A stretch of 64,000 bases of DNA from Gammaproteobacteria bacterium (GCA_003164785.1 PLUE01000030.1:27246-91245); one strand, 5' to 3'; positions 25,513 through 34,432 are shown, numbered from the stretch's first letter. Notes: generated from the sequence alone by a model not told the origin. Made by a program: numbers and translations.

Positions 25513-26898
25513 TCACGCAACCAACCGGTAGCACGGCGTGTACTCCGCTCCGGCGAGCTTCATGCGATGCTGGGCGACGAAGGAGCGCAGCAAATGATCG
25601 AGCGGCGCCATGATCGAGGCTTCGCCCGTCAGTTCGAACGGCCCATGTTTCTCGATCGCGCTGATGCCGTATTCCTTGATATTGCCGGCCACGATGCCGG
25701 AAAACGCGCGGCGTAGATTCGCGGCCCGCTCGTGCAACGGTTGATCATGCGACAAACGCAGCGCGCGCATCGTCTCGTGCGTGACCTGGAACGGCAGCTG
25801 GAAATCCAGCGGAATCTTCAGCAGCCAATTGAACCCGTAGGAGTCGCTCTCACGGCGCCGATAGGCGCGGACCTCCGCCAGACCCTTCACCATGGCGCGC
25901 GCGACGCCTGCGGGGTCGTCGATGATGATTTGATACTTCGACTGCGCCACCGGCCCCAACGTCGTCCCGATGAAGGCATGTATCTGGTCGAAGTAGTCCG
26001 CCGCATCGGCGGGACCGGTGAATACCACCGGGAACGGCATGTCTTGATTTGCCGGCTCGAGGAGAATGCCGAGCAGGTACAAGATCTCCTCGGCCGTGCC
26101 GGCGCCGCCTGGGAAAATCACGATGCCATGGCCCAGACGCACGAACGCTTCGAGGCGCTTTTCGATGTCCGGCATGATGATGAGCTGACTGACGATGGGA
26201 TTGGGGGACTCGGCCGCGATGATCCCCGGCTCGGTGATCCCGAGATAGCGGCCGTTGACGATGCGCTGCTTGGAGTGCCCGATGGTCGCCCCTTTCATGG
26301 GACCCTTCATCGCGCCGGGACCGCAGCCCGTGCACACGTCGAGGCTGCGCAATCCGAGTTCATACCCGACCTTCTTCGTGTAATCGTATTCGACCCGCCG
26401 GATCGAATGACCACCCCAACACACGACGAGGTTGGGCCGCGCCGGCAGCTCGAGCACCCGCGCGTTGCGCAGGATGTGAAACACCGCGTTGGTGATGCTG
26501 GTCGAGGCGGTCAGGTCGAAGCGGTCGCTCTCCATGATCTCGTTCGAAATGTAGACCACGTCCCGCAGCACCGCGAACAGATGGTCCTTCAAACCACGGA
26601 TCATCTCACCATCGACGAACGCGGCCGCCGGAGCGTTCTTGATCTCCAGCTTGATGCCCCACGCTTGCCGCACGATTTTGAGGTCAAAATCCTTGTACTT
26701 TTGGAATATGACCCGCGCATCGTCCAGATCGCTGCCGGTATTGAGAACGGCGAGCGCGCATTTGCGCAGCAGCGGGTACAGACCTCCCTGACCCGAATCG
26801 AGCAGCTTTTCGATCTCCTGCTGCGACAGGTGCTCCAGGCTACCCTTGGGCGCGACGCGCGCATCGACCAAATCTGACGAAAGAATCGTGGTTTCCAC
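25513..26898 (-). CDS. ppnN: PpnN (YgdH): nucleotide 5'-monophosphate nucleosidase
   Basis: PpnN hydrolyses purine and pyrimidine nucleoside monophosphates to base and ribose 5-phosphate; in E. coli it is stimulated by ppGpp. The 461-residue protein matches the family length. It has an N-terminal helical domain (LSQQEIEKLL), the Rossmann LOG-type core with VVCWGGHSIRR and CTGCGPGAMKGPMKGA, the signature PGGAGTAEE and a C-terminal pppGpp-binding-type region. GTG 26898 is preceded by AAGGTG, which overlaps the stop of the L,D-transpeptidase gene. Confidence 0.93.
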   Translation of the reverse strand: METTILSSDLVDARVAPKGSLEHLSQQEIEKLLDSGQGGLYPLLRKCALAVLNTGSDLDDARVIFQKYKDFDLKIVRQAWGIKLEIKNAPAAAFVDGEMIRGLKDHLFAVLRDVVYISNEIMESDRFDLTASTSITNAVFHILRNARVLELPARPNLVVCWGGHSIRRVEYDYTKKVGYELGLRSLDVCTGCGPGAMKGPMKGATIGHSKQRIVNGRYLGITEPGIIAAESPNPIVSQLIIMPDIEKRLEAFVRLGHGIVIFPGGAGTAEEILYLLGILLEPANQDMPFPVVFTGPADAADYFDQIHAFIGTTLGPVAQSKYQIIIDDPAGVARAMVKGLAEVRAYRRRESDSYGFNWLLKIPLDFQLPFQVTHETMRALRLSHDQPLHERAANLRRAFSGIVAGNIKEYGISAIEKHGPFELTGEASIMAPLDHLLRSFVAQHRMKLAGAEYTPCYRLVA

Positions 26899-26906
26899 GC
26901 TGCACC

Positions 26907-27431
26907 TTACGGGTAGATATCGATGGGGATGCTGTCCTGGGTGCGCAGCCACACTTCGACCATGTCGGAATTGGACAGGGCGATGCACCCGTCCGTCCAA
27001 TCGTTCGACGCATAGTAGGTCGCTGGATGCTTCGGCGTGTTGGGTGAGCCATGGATCATGATGGACCCGCCCGGCGCCCAATGGTTCTTCTTGGCCCTGA
27101 GTTCGTCGTTCTTGTCGGGGTAGGATACCTGGATCGACAGGAAGTAATCGCTGCGGGTGTTACGGCGCGCCAGATAATACCGGCCCTCCGGAGTGCGGAA
27201 ATCCCGCTCGCGCTCCTTGGTCCCCACCGGATTGAGGCCCAGAGCCACTTTGTACTCCCCCAGCAACCGGTTGCCGTTGTACAGATACAGCTTGCGCTGC
27301 GCCTTGTGAACCACGACGTGATTGGCCGTCACGATGTCGCCGGCCACGGCCGGACCAGCGGGCACGCCGGTCGCAAGAACCCCCATCGTCAACAGACTGA
27401 TAACCGCGCCACGGCGGATTCGATTTAGCAT
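26907..27431 (-). CDS. Secreted L,D-transpeptidase (YkuD domain)
   Basis: The 174-residue protein has a signal peptide (about 1-30, ending PAGPAVAG) and a YkuD domain with the HGS motif in GSIMIHGSP and the catalytic Cys in the DWTDGCIALSN motif. It probably cross-links or remodels peptidoglycan, or anchors a lipoprotein, in the periplasm. ATG 27431 lies only 6 bp after a TATAAT sequence, so the message may be leaderless; no ribosome-binding site is visible. ppnN follows 8 bp downstream. Confidence 0.9.
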   Translation of the reverse strand: MLNRIRRGAVISLLTMGVLATGVPAGPAVAGDIVTANHVVVHKAQRKLYLYNGNRLLGEYKVALGLNPVGTKERERDFRTPEGRYYLARRNTRSDYFLSIQVSYPDKNDELRAKKNHWAPGGSIMIHGSPNTPKHPATYYASNDWTDGCIALSNSDMVEVWLRTQDSIPIDIYP

Positions 27432-27437
27432 GGTCAA

Positions 27438-27443
27438 ATTATA
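27438..27443 (-). promoter_or_regulatory. Candidate -10 box for the L,D-transpeptidase gene
   Basis: A perfect TATAAT on the minus strand within GGTATAATTTGACC ends 6 bp before ATG 27431, placing the expected transcript start at or near the A of the ATG. No good -35 box is visible. It is the mirror image of the box at 27489-27494. Confidence 0.5.
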
Positions 27444-27488
27444 CCGTGTCCACGTTCCGACATAATCGGCTGTAGCTCACGGAGCAGG

Positions 27489-27494
27489 TATAAT
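27489..27494 (+). promoter_or_regulatory. Candidate -10 box for the lipoprotein gene
   Basis: TATAAT within GGTATAATGCGACC ends 7 bp before ATG 27502, so a transcript starting here would be leaderless from that ATG. The same stretch contains the earlier ATG 27493, served by GGAG at 27481, which would need an upstream promoter. Confidence 0.45.
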
Positions 27495-28071
27495 GCGACC
27501 GATGAAGCTGCCCTTGGTGCGAGTTGCCGTGATGATGGGTTTCCTGGTGGGTTGCGCCGGCACCATCAAGCCCTCCGACCGTCTCGATGAACAGACGGGC
27601 ATGACCGTGGGCGCACTGCAGGAACCCATCGAGTTCGTGGAAAACGTGCAGAACGCCGGCTTCTCCAACTCCAAGCGGTCGAGCTTTGCCTATCTGGGAC
27701 CCATCGAATGGGATCGGATGGGCGAGATCACCTACGCCATCTGGATACACGTCGCGCCCGGCAACGACAAACAAGTGGGCGACATCCACGCGCGCGGCGC
27801 GGTCACGCTGAACCTCGATGATGGCCCGATGCTGTTGTCGCCGGTCGATGCGCCCAGCGAGGGTCACGGACCCTACAAGCCGGTGGTGTCCTGGGGCCAG
27901 ACCTCCTATTACGAAGTCAATGCCGACATGCTCAGGCGCATGGCGGCCAGCGCGAAGTTCGCCTTGGATTTTCGGGCGCTCGACAATTCGACGGTCAACT
28001 TTCTTCCGAGTCACGACACGCGCGCGACGTTGACGGAGTTCGCGCGCACCCGGGGCATCACTGACGATTGA
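27493..28071 (+). CDS. Hypothetical lipoprotein
   Basis: The 192-residue product has a lipoprotein signal peptide with lipobox FLVGC (Cys24 from ATG 27493). It has no domain I can name. Notable segments are FSNSKRSSFAYLGPIEWDRMGEITYAIWIHV and VSWGQTSYYEVNADMLRRMA, which suggest a compact mixed alpha/beta periplasmic domain. ATG 27493 has a GGAG 8 bp upstream; ATG 27502 gives a tighter signal peptide and fits the TATAAT just before it. The last 14 bp overlap the convergent transglycosylase gene. Confidence 0.8.
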   Translation: MRPMKLPLVRVAVMMGFLVGCAGTIKPSDRLDEQTGMTVGALQEPIEFVENVQNAGFSNSKRSSFAYLGPIEWDRMGEITYAIWIHVAPGNDKQVGDIHARGAVTLNLDDGPMLLSPVDAPSEGHGPYKPVVSWGQTSYYEVNADMLRRMAASAKFALDFRALDNSTVNFLPSHDTRATLTEFARTRGITDD

Positions 28072-30091
28072 TGGCGACGACCTGCGGCAGCGTGATGGTG
28101 GTTCCGGGCCGCATGTCGTTGAAGTTCACGTCAGGGTTGTATTGCGCCACCAGCCACACCGGCAGGTCATTCTTTTGTAGGGCGATGGTCCACAACGAGT
28201 CGCCGTGCTTTAACGCATAGGTCTCCGTACCGGCGATGCGATGCGAGGCGAAGAAGCTCTCCTGCAGATGATGGTGATATTCACGTCGTGCCGCGATGAA
28301 CTGCGCCGCGCCGACGTGCGATAGATCGAGCTTTATCTTCTTGCCCTGGGTCACCATGGCGTTCTTGTGCAGCTTGTTGAGCGCACGCAAATCCGCCGAA
28401 TTGACCTGCGACCAGTCCGCAAAATGACCGAGCGTCTCCCCGGCTTGCACGATGGCCGTGCTATCGGCACCGACCTCGTAGTTGGTGGTATCAGGACTGC
28501 CGGTCGGACTCGCCACCGGCAACAGCGCGTCAGGATTGATTTGCCGGGCCGACACCGGCTCCTTGGGCGGTGGCGCGACCTTCTCGGCGACGACGGCCGG
28601 CGGGGGCACGGCTTCGGAGACCGGCGCCGGCAGCGCCGCGCTCGGCCGCGACGGCCTTGGGGGCTCCGCCACGGGTGCGCTCGGCGGGGCGGGCGCGTTG
28701 GCGGCCAAGGACGGGCTTGCGCCCGCCCCGGCGCTGTCGGCACGCGAGGCAGGCATTGGGATGTGCACCAGCGTGCCGCGCGGAACCGAGATCCCCTGGC
28801 TCCAGCCATTCGCCGCCAGCAACCGAGCGATGCTGATGCCGCTGGCGGCGGCGACGCCGGCCAGCGTTTCCCCTCGACGCAACCGGTGGCTTCCGTCGTT
28901 GCGCTGCGCCACGTAGCGCTGCGCCAGCGGCAGATGCGACCATCCCGCCTCGATTTCGAACTGAGGCTGGGCCCCCGGCAGCCGGAATCTATAACCGCGC
29001 GGCACCAACCGGCTGCCATCCCAAATGGGCGGCCGCAGCGCCGGATTCAGCACCCGCAAGGCTCCCACGTCGGCCTTGAATGCCTTCGCCAGCACGTCGA
29101 CGGAGATATAGTCGGGCAATTCCACCGTGGTGCTCTCGGTTTCGGGAAGCCGGGTGATGGGGCCGAAATATTTCTCCGCATTGCGATCCACTTCGAGAGC
29201 GGCGAGAAACGCCACGTAAAAGTTGCGGGACGCAAAGCCAAACGTCTTGCCGCGGTAGCGTTTGACGATGACCGCGATGTCGCTGGTGCCCAGTTCGTCC
29301 TGGATGCTGCGCAGCCCTCCCGGCCCGTGATTATAGGCGGTCACGGCCAGTGGCCAGGTCCCGACCAGACGATAGTTGTACAACATCAGGTTCGCCGCGG
29401 CATCGGTCGCACTGTAGGGATCCAGCCGCTCATCCACCAAGCTGTCGACGCGCATGTAGCGTTTCGCCGTCGCCGGCATGAACTGCCACAGCCCGGCCGC
29501 GCCCACCTTCGAATAGGCCGCCAGGTTGAACGATGACTCGACGTGGGGCAGCGCGGCGATCTCCGCGGGGACGCCGCGTTGCATAAGCGTCTGCGCAATC
29601 TGTTTCTCCCACACCGCCGCCCGTATCAAACCCTCGTGGAATCGATCCGCCTGCCCGAGCTGGAATCGGATCCGATCGATGGCATCCCGGTAATCCGCCG
29701 CGGTCGCACCGTCGCCGAACGCATGCAGAATGCGCTTCTCGTGCGGGGTCAGATCGTCGGTCGAGCCTGCGGCGAATCTGCGCAGCAATGCCGCATAGCG
29801 CGCCTTCGCCTCGCCGACACGCCGTTCGCGCTGCGCCGGGGATGATCCAGGATCGAAGCGCAGCACTTCGTAGACCAAGCCGAGATTCCAATCATCGTGC
29901 AGCAGGCCCTGGTCGGTGGTGACCTCCGTGTACACCCGGATCCAGAAGCGCACATCCCGCTCCAGTTCGGGTGGATGCGCGAAGGGATCGGCGTCAGCGG
30001 CGGCGCCCCAGGTGCTCGCAAACGGCGCAAGCAGAAGCCCGAACGTCGCCACTCTCAGAAATCGCCCTACACTCAAGCTTAGTCCCAGCAA
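28058..30091 (-). CDS. MltD-like membrane-bound lytic transglycosylase with LysM domains
   Basis: The 677-residue periplasmic protein cleaves peptidoglycan glycan strands. It has a signal peptide (about 1-31), a helical N-terminal region, an SLT domain with the catalytic Glu185 in LPHVESSFNLAAYSKVGAAG followed by LWQFMPATAKRYM and VTAYNHGPGG, then LysM-type repeats near 403-450 (HRLRRGETLAGVAAASGIS), near 545-590 and at the C-terminus (TYALKHGDSLWTIAL). A Pro/Ala-rich linker (about 455-530) separates them. It starts at TTG 30091 behind a GAGG; an in-frame GTG 21 bp later is an alternative. mltD is a name used for such proteins, but orthology was not tested. Confidence 0.88.
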   Translation of the reverse strand: MLGLSLSVGRFLRVATFGLLLAPFASTWGAAADADPFAHPPELERDVRFWIRVYTEVTTDQGLLHDDWNLGLVYEVLRFDPGSSPAQRERRVGEAKARYAALLRRFAAGSTDDLTPHEKRILHAFGDGATAADYRDAIDRIRFQLGQADRFHEGLIRAAVWEKQIAQTLMQRGVPAEIAALPHVESSFNLAAYSKVGAAGLWQFMPATAKRYMRVDSLVDERLDPYSATDAAANLMLYNYRLVGTWPLAVTAYNHGPGGLRSIQDELGTSDIAVIVKRYRGKTFGFASRNFYVAFLAALEVDRNAEKYFGPITRLPETESTTVELPDYISVDVLAKAFKADVGALRVLNPALRPPIWDGSRLVPRGYRFRLPGAQPQFEIEAGWSHLPLAQRYVAQRNDGSHRLRRGETLAGVAAASGISIARLLAANGWSQGISVPRGTLVHIPMPASRADSAGAGASPSLAANAPAPPSAPVAEPPRPSRPSAALPAPVSEAVPPPAVVAEKVAPPPKEPVSARQINPDALLPVASPTGSPDTTNYEVGADSTAIVQAGETLGHFADWSQVNSADLRALNKLHKNAMVTQGKKIKLDLSHVGAAQFIAARREYHHHLQESFFASHRIAGTETYALKHGDSLWTIALQKNDLPVWLVAQYNPDVNFNDMRPGTTITLPQVVAINRQ

Positions 30092-30173
30092 AATCGATGA
30101 CCTCGACAGTGAACGCGCGTCGTATTATGTCAGCTTCGCGACGGCGGTACTGTGACCCACGGCAACTCAACGA

Positions 30174-30872
30174 TCATGGGAGTGCGCGGATGCGGATGTT
30201 GCGCAACGCCAACGCCCCGGGATGATCGCCCTGGATGCCGATGAAGCCTCGCGTCGCGAGGCCGTAATGCGGGTACTTCGAGAACTTGCTGGCGGCCACC
30301 CTCGCCTTCCAATCCGGACTGCCCAGTTCGTAGCTCACGACTTGGCGACCGTTCAACCAATGTTCGACGTGCGACCCGTTGACCAGGATGAGTGTCGTGT
30401 TCCATTCGCCGAACGGCTTCACCACGCCCGCCGGCGAGGGGTAGATGCCATAGGCCGAACCGCTCGCGGTCAACTGGCTGCGGCCGTCGGGCGCATTGAC
30501 GTCGTCGAGGAGTTGATACTCCGGTCCGCTCCAGTAAAGGTGATCGTATTCCCGTGTGACCCGGTACAGCACGCCGCTGTTGCCGTCCTTGCCGATCTTC
30601 CAGTCGAGTTCGAGCTCGAAGCTGCCGAACGTGTCGCGCGTCAGCAGGTCTTCGACGTTGCCGTCCTTCACCAACGCGCCGTCGACGACGTGCCAACCGG
30701 CGGGCAGAACCCCCGATATCCAACCGCGAAACGCATCGGTGTTCTTGCCGTCGAAGAGGGGGCGCCAGGCAGAAGCGGCGCGTGCGTTGGTCGCGCTTGC
30801 CGTAAAGGCCACCGCCAGCATGGCCGCGACGACGAATCGGCGTGTAACGGGTCTGGTCAAGTTGTTCTGCAT
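30174..30872 (-). CDS. Secreted DUF1080 protein, probable 3-keto-glycoside hydrolase
   Basis: A 232-residue protein with a signal peptide (about 1-32) and one DUF1080 (3-keto-disaccharide hydrolase, PF06439) domain. Visible are WRPLFDGKNTDAFRGW, FGSFELELDWKI, GNSGVLYRV, GPEYQLLDD, KPFGEWNTTLILVNGSHVEHWLNG and the closing GFIGIQGDHPGALALRNIRI. DUF1080 enzymes split 3-keto-glycosides made by periplasmic GMC dehydrogenases. Such a dehydrogenase, with its small subunit, is encoded immediately upstream, which supports this role. GAGGA precedes ATG 30872. Confidence 0.88.
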   Translation of the reverse strand: MQNNLTRPVTRRFVVAAMLAVAFTASATNARAASAWRPLFDGKNTDAFRGWISGVLPAGWHVVDGALVKDGNVEDLLTRDTFGSFELELDWKIGKDGNSGVLYRVTREYDHLYWSGPEYQLLDDVNAPDGRSQLTASGSAYGIYPSPAGVVKPFGEWNTTLILVNGSHVEHWLNGRQVVSYELGSPDWKARVAASKFSKYPHYGLATRGFIGIQGDHPGALALRNIRIRALP

Positions 30873-30888
30873 GGTTCCTCACGTAGGC

Positions 30889-31521
30889 TCATGTGGCGGG
30901 CTCCAGCCCAAGTTTGCGCAGCACCTCGGGCGGCGGGCCTGCGAAGTTCACCTGCGGTACGTTGCCGATGTAACCGATGTCCTGTCGACCCACGGGCGTC
31001 GAATAAAAGCCGCCGGCGGTCAGATCACGATAGCGTCCGAAAAACCTCGCAGCATCGGCGTACGCCGGCTGCACCTTCTCCTCGCGGCAAATATCATCGC
31101 AGATCGCCCGCTGTTGGGCGTCACGGAGATCGGCGAAAGGCTGACCGAACCGGCGCCGCGCTTCCCGGTCCATCCACGCCAGCCCCTCGAGCATGACTGG
31201 ACGATCTTCCAGCTGACGGGGATACGGCGCGCTGATCCACTCGTCGAGAAAATCGACCACGCCGACGGCCACCGCGCCGGGCGAGCGCTCGTCGCCTGGT
31301 AGAATCACGTCGCATAACGCGGACGCGGTACGCCGTTGCGCCGCGTCCAGCAGCAGCGGCCACAACTCGCCCCGTCGGTAGGTCTTCAGCAGATCCGGGT
31401 CGGTTCCGTAGCCCCCCGTCACGGGAGCCGCCTGGCCATCGGCGCCGCGCGCACGCGGATTCCACAGAGGCAACGCCGCGGAGGCCGCGAGCATCCACTT
31501 GAGCGATGTACGTCGATCCAT
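30889..31521 (-). CDS. Gluconate 2-dehydrogenase subunit 3 family protein
   Basis: A 210-residue partner subunit of a GMC dehydrogenase (Gluconate_2-dh3 family). It has a Tat-like leader (MDRRTSLKWMLAASAALPLW, with RRT in place of a full twin-arginine motif), then ALCDVILPGDERSPGAVAVGVVDFLDEW and QRAICDDI. Subunits of this type help export and assemble the flavoprotein. The start overlaps the GMC stop (TGATG) with AAGGAG upstream, so the two are co-translated. Confidence 0.9.
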   Translation of the reverse strand: MDRRTSLKWMLAASAALPLWNPRARGADGQAAPVTGGYGTDPDLLKTYRRGELWPLLLDAAQRRTASALCDVILPGDERSPGAVAVGVVDFLDEWISAPYPRQLEDRPVMLEGLAWMDREARRRFGQPFADLRDAQQRAICDDICREEKVQPAYADAARFFGRYRDLTAGGFYSTPVGRQDIGYIGNVPQVNFAGPPPEVLRKLGLEPAT

Positions 31522-33323
31522 CACAACTCCTTGCGACGCATCCGATCGAGGATATGGTCGGCGGCGCGCCAGGCGAGCGCCATGATCGTCAACGTGGGGT
31601 TCTTGTCGGCATTCGACGCGAACACCGCCCCGTCGGTCACGAACAGGTTCTTGACGTCCCACGTCTGCCCCCACTGGTTGGTGACCGAGGTCCCGCGATT
31701 TGCGCCCATGATCGCGCCCCCCACTTCATGGATGATCGAGCCGCCCGGCGCGATCGCCTTGGCGCCGTCGGTCACCGCCCCATCCTTCACGCGGCCGCCC
31801 ATGGCCTCGATGATGGCGGTGAACGTCTTCTGCATATGGGCGGCCTGCCGCGTTTCGTGCGGCGACCACTGCCAATGAAAGCGCAGGACCGGGACGCCCC
31901 ATTTGTCCTTGACGGCGGGATCGATCTCACAATACGACTGCTCGTTGGGAATCATCTCGCCGCGACCGTCGAAGCTCACGAACGAACCATAAAAACGCCG
32001 CGCGTCCTGTTTGAATTGCTTGCCATAGCTGCCGCCGGTCAGCCATTCGACGCCTTCCATGGTGCCGACGCCCGGCATGCGCCTGCCGCTGCCGATCTCG
32101 ATGTGGTAGCCGCGCGCGAAGTCGAGCTGGCCCGCATGCTGCTCCTTGTACAGCCACGACGGTGCATACAGGGCATGTCCGCTGGCTCCGTCCTCGTTTT
32201 GCGGCGGCAGACCCTCGAGCAAAGGCACCTGGCCGCGAACCGTGCTGCCCACGGTGTCCATGAGATAGCGGCCGACCTTGCCGCTCGAGTTGGCCAGCCC
32301 GTCCGGAAATCGGGCGCTCTTGGAATTGAGCAGGAGTCTCACGGTTTCGCACGCACTTGCGGCGAGCACCACCACCCGCGCGGCGGCATGGCGCTCCTTG
32401 CCGTCCATTCTGTCGATGAACGTGACGCCGCTGGCGCGCCCGGTCTTGCCGACCACCACCCGACTGACCATGGCGTCGGTGACGATGTCGAGCTTGCCGG
32501 TGGCCAGCGCCGGCGGCAAGTGCACCGTCGGCGATTGATAATTCGCACGAATCGAGCAACCGCTGCCGCACGGAGTCGCCCAGAAACACGCCGCCCGTCG
32601 CTGCATGTCGGCGGCGATGATGCGCTGGGCCTTGGCGTTGCCCGGATGCAGCAGCGCCGGTGAATTCTTGTGGTCGAGCTGGCGCGTGAGCACCGCACGG
32701 TGTGCGGGAATGATCGGGACCCCGACGCGCGGCGCGCGCTGCGCAATCAACAGATCGCTGACCAAGGGCGCCGGCGGCGGCAGCAAGCATCCTTCCGGTG
32801 AATTCGGCGTGTTCTCCAGCCCCTCGGAGGTGCCGTAGACGCCCACCAACCGCTCCACCTTGTCGTAGTACGGGGCGACGTCGTCATATGAAATCGGCCA
32901 GTCGAATCCCAGACCATCACGGCTGAAGGGCTTGAAGTCGTACGGACCGTTGCGCAGGGAAATGCGGCCCCAATGGTTGGTGCGGCCACCCAGCATGCGG
33001 GCGCGCCACCAGTCGAAGCGGCCGCTCGCTTCCTGCGTGGTCTGCACATAGGGCTCGCCCGGCACAGTCCAACCCCCGTCCACGGTGGCGTCGTAAAAGC
33101 CGAAGCGCTTGTCGGGCGTGCTGACGCCGCCGAGCGGCGCCTGGTCCGGGGTGTTGAACATGGGTGTCTCGGTCCCGGGGACGTACTTCCTGCCCGCCTC
33201 CAACATGAGCACCCGGGCGCCTTCCATGCTGAGGGTATAGGCGGTTTGTCCGCCCGCGGCACCGGAACCCACGACGATCACGTCGTATTCCTTGTCGATT
33301 TTCGCAGCAGTGACGAAAGGCAT
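31521..33323 (-). CDS. GMC-family FAD oxidoreductase, probable glycoside 3-dehydrogenase large subunit
   Basis: The 600-residue flavoprotein has the ADP-binding motif VIVVGSGAAGGQTAYTLSM with the Glu of LMLEAG, GGRTNHWGRISLRN, a Cys-containing ATPCGSGCSI stretch and a GMC C-terminal domain with the catalytic His in SIIHEVGGAIMG and Asn in ASNADKNPTLTIMALA. Such enzymes oxidise sugar hydroxyls and pass electrons to a cytochrome c, which is not encoded next to it here. Paired with the subunit 3 protein and DUF1080, a sugar or glycoside 3-dehydrogenase is likely, but the substrate is unknown. ATG 33323 is chosen; the upstream in-frame extension overlaps the mipA gene. Confidence 0.9.
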   Translation of the reverse strand: MPFVTAAKIDKEYDVIVVGSGAAGGQTAYTLSMEGARVLMLEAGRKYVPGTETPMFNTPDQAPLGGVSTPDKRFGFYDATVDGGWTVPGEPYVQTTQEASGRFDWWRARMLGGRTNHWGRISLRNGPYDFKPFSRDGLGFDWPISYDDVAPYYDKVERLVGVYGTSEGLENTPNSPEGCLLPPPAPLVSDLLIAQRAPRVGVPIIPAHRAVLTRQLDHKNSPALLHPGNAKAQRIIAADMQRRAACFWATPCGSGCSIRANYQSPTVHLPPALATGKLDIVTDAMVSRVVVGKTGRASGVTFIDRMDGKERHAAARVVVLAASACETVRLLLNSKSARFPDGLANSSGKVGRYLMDTVGSTVRGQVPLLEGLPPQNEDGASGHALYAPSWLYKEQHAGQLDFARGYHIEIGSGRRMPGVGTMEGVEWLTGGSYGKQFKQDARRFYGSFVSFDGRGEMIPNEQSYCEIDPAVKDKWGVPVLRFHWQWSPHETRQAAHMQKTFTAIIEAMGGRVKDGAVTDGAKAIAPGGSIIHEVGGAIMGANRGTSVTNQWGQTWDVKNLFVTDGAVFASNADKNPTLTIMALAWRAADHILDRMRRKEL

Positions 33324-33328
33324 GCGGT

Positions 33329-34108
33329 TTACTTCACCTTGTAGGCGAGCCACGCCAGCACGGTGGTCTGCGCGCGGCGCTGCGTCACCGGACTGTCGAC
33401 GGCGGTGCCATGCAGGCGGGCGGCATATTCCGAGGCACCGACGCTCCAGCGGGACGATAGTTCGTAGGTTTCGAGTCCGTTCCAATGAAAATCGACGAGG
33501 CCGGCGCGCGCAACATACGGCGTGAGGGGCGACACTGCGGCCTGGAAATCCGTCACGCCGAAGAAGGTGTGCATGTAGCGCGTATCGGCCCAATTGATGC
33601 CCGGTCCCACGCTAATCATCGTCTTTGGTATCAGCGGCATGCTTGCCCACAGGTTCGCCTGCGCCAAAGTTCCCTGGCGGCGCGCCGCCACATCCGTGGC
33701 AACGCTGGTGTCACCCGTGATGAACGAGACCGTGCGGGTACCGAACAACTTGAAGCGCTCGGTCTCGTCGATGTTGCGAAGATGGCGGAACCGTTCGTCG
33801 TCCCTGGACAGTCGTTCCGTCAAGTCGTATTCCAACGCCGCTCCGACTTGGGTGCTCGCGCTCTTGTATGCGTAGACGCCGAGTATATCCTCCGCGCTCG
33901 AATATAAGTTGTTGCCATACTCCGCGTCGATGAACGGTATCGGCACGCTCCTCGTGCTGCGCGCGCCCGGATAGCTCGGCGTCAGATAGATCCCCGGCCC
34001 CACCGAGATGTGTGCGTCATCGGGCAGCTCGTCTGCCGCAGCCATGTCGCCGAGAACCCCCAAACACATGAAAAGCTGCGCGGCGCACAGCAGCAGGGCT
34101 CGCCTCAT
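33329..34108 (-). CDS. MipA/OmpV-family outer-membrane protein
   Basis: A 259-residue outer-membrane beta-barrel with a signal peptide (about 1-25) and the MipA/OmpV pattern: ISVGPGIYLTPSYPGARS, a mid-barrel VGAALEYDLTERLSRDD, MISVGPGINWADTRYMHTFFGVT and a C-terminal strand ending AWLAYKVK. MipA scaffolds murein enzymes; other members respond to polymyxin or other cationic compounds. The ATG overlaps the stop of the upstream glycosyltransferase remnant (ATGA). The GMC gene follows 5 bp downstream. Confidence 0.88.
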   Translation of the reverse strand: MRRALLLCAAQLFMCLGVLGDMAAADELPDDAHISVGPGIYLTPSYPGARSTRSVPIPFIDAEYGNNLYSSAEDILGVYAYKSASTQVGAALEYDLTERLSRDDERFRHLRNIDETERFKLFGTRTVSFITGDTSVATDVAARRQGTLAQANLWASMPLIPKTMISVGPGINWADTRYMHTFFGVTDFQAAVSPLTPYVARAGLVDFHWNGLETYELSSRWSVGASEYAARLHGTAVDSPVTQRRAQTTVLAWLAYKVK

Positions 34109-34432
34109 CGGCGGCTGACGACGACGCGGTGGTGCAGGCGAGCCATCATGCGCATGGGAAGCCCCTGCGCCTGTAATCCGCCGTAGGTGGCCGGCCGCAT
34201 GACGGCGAAGCCATCCGTCAGTCGGCGCCAGCGGGTGGTGAAGTCGGTCATATCGGCAATTCCCAGCTCCGGATGTTGATCGAGACCCAGCGACAATTCG
34301 TCGCGGTAATCGACCAACACCACGGTGCGATTCAAGTAAAAGTGCAAGCCCTGGTCGTAGAGCTGTACAGAGTATATCGGCGACCCCGCTGGGGCCACCG
34401 ACAATGCGTTCGCCACGTCGCCGACCCGCTCC
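34105..34432 (-). pseudogene. 3' remnant of an ArnT/PMT-like glycosyltransferase
   Basis: The 109 codons before the mipA start match the C-terminal, periplasmic end of ArnT-type lipid A glycosyltransferases: SPIYSVQLYDQGLHFYLNRT, VVLVDYRDELSLGLDQHPE, FTTRWRRLTDGFAVM and LPMRMMARLHHRVVVSRR. The membrane-spanning catalytic part, normally more than 400 residues, is missing. Upstream, the frame runs into the histidine kinase gene in another frame. Its stop still overlaps the mipA ATG, so the original gene was coupled to mipA before its 5' part was lost. A GTG at 34416 with GAGGAG upstream could still give a 103-residue product. Confidence 0.75.

Noticed and set aside
25383..25613. 76-codon plus-strand ORF upstream of ppnN's 3' end
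   Set aside because: No ribosome-binding site, low-complexity Arg/Ala product, and overlap with ppnN coding sequence.
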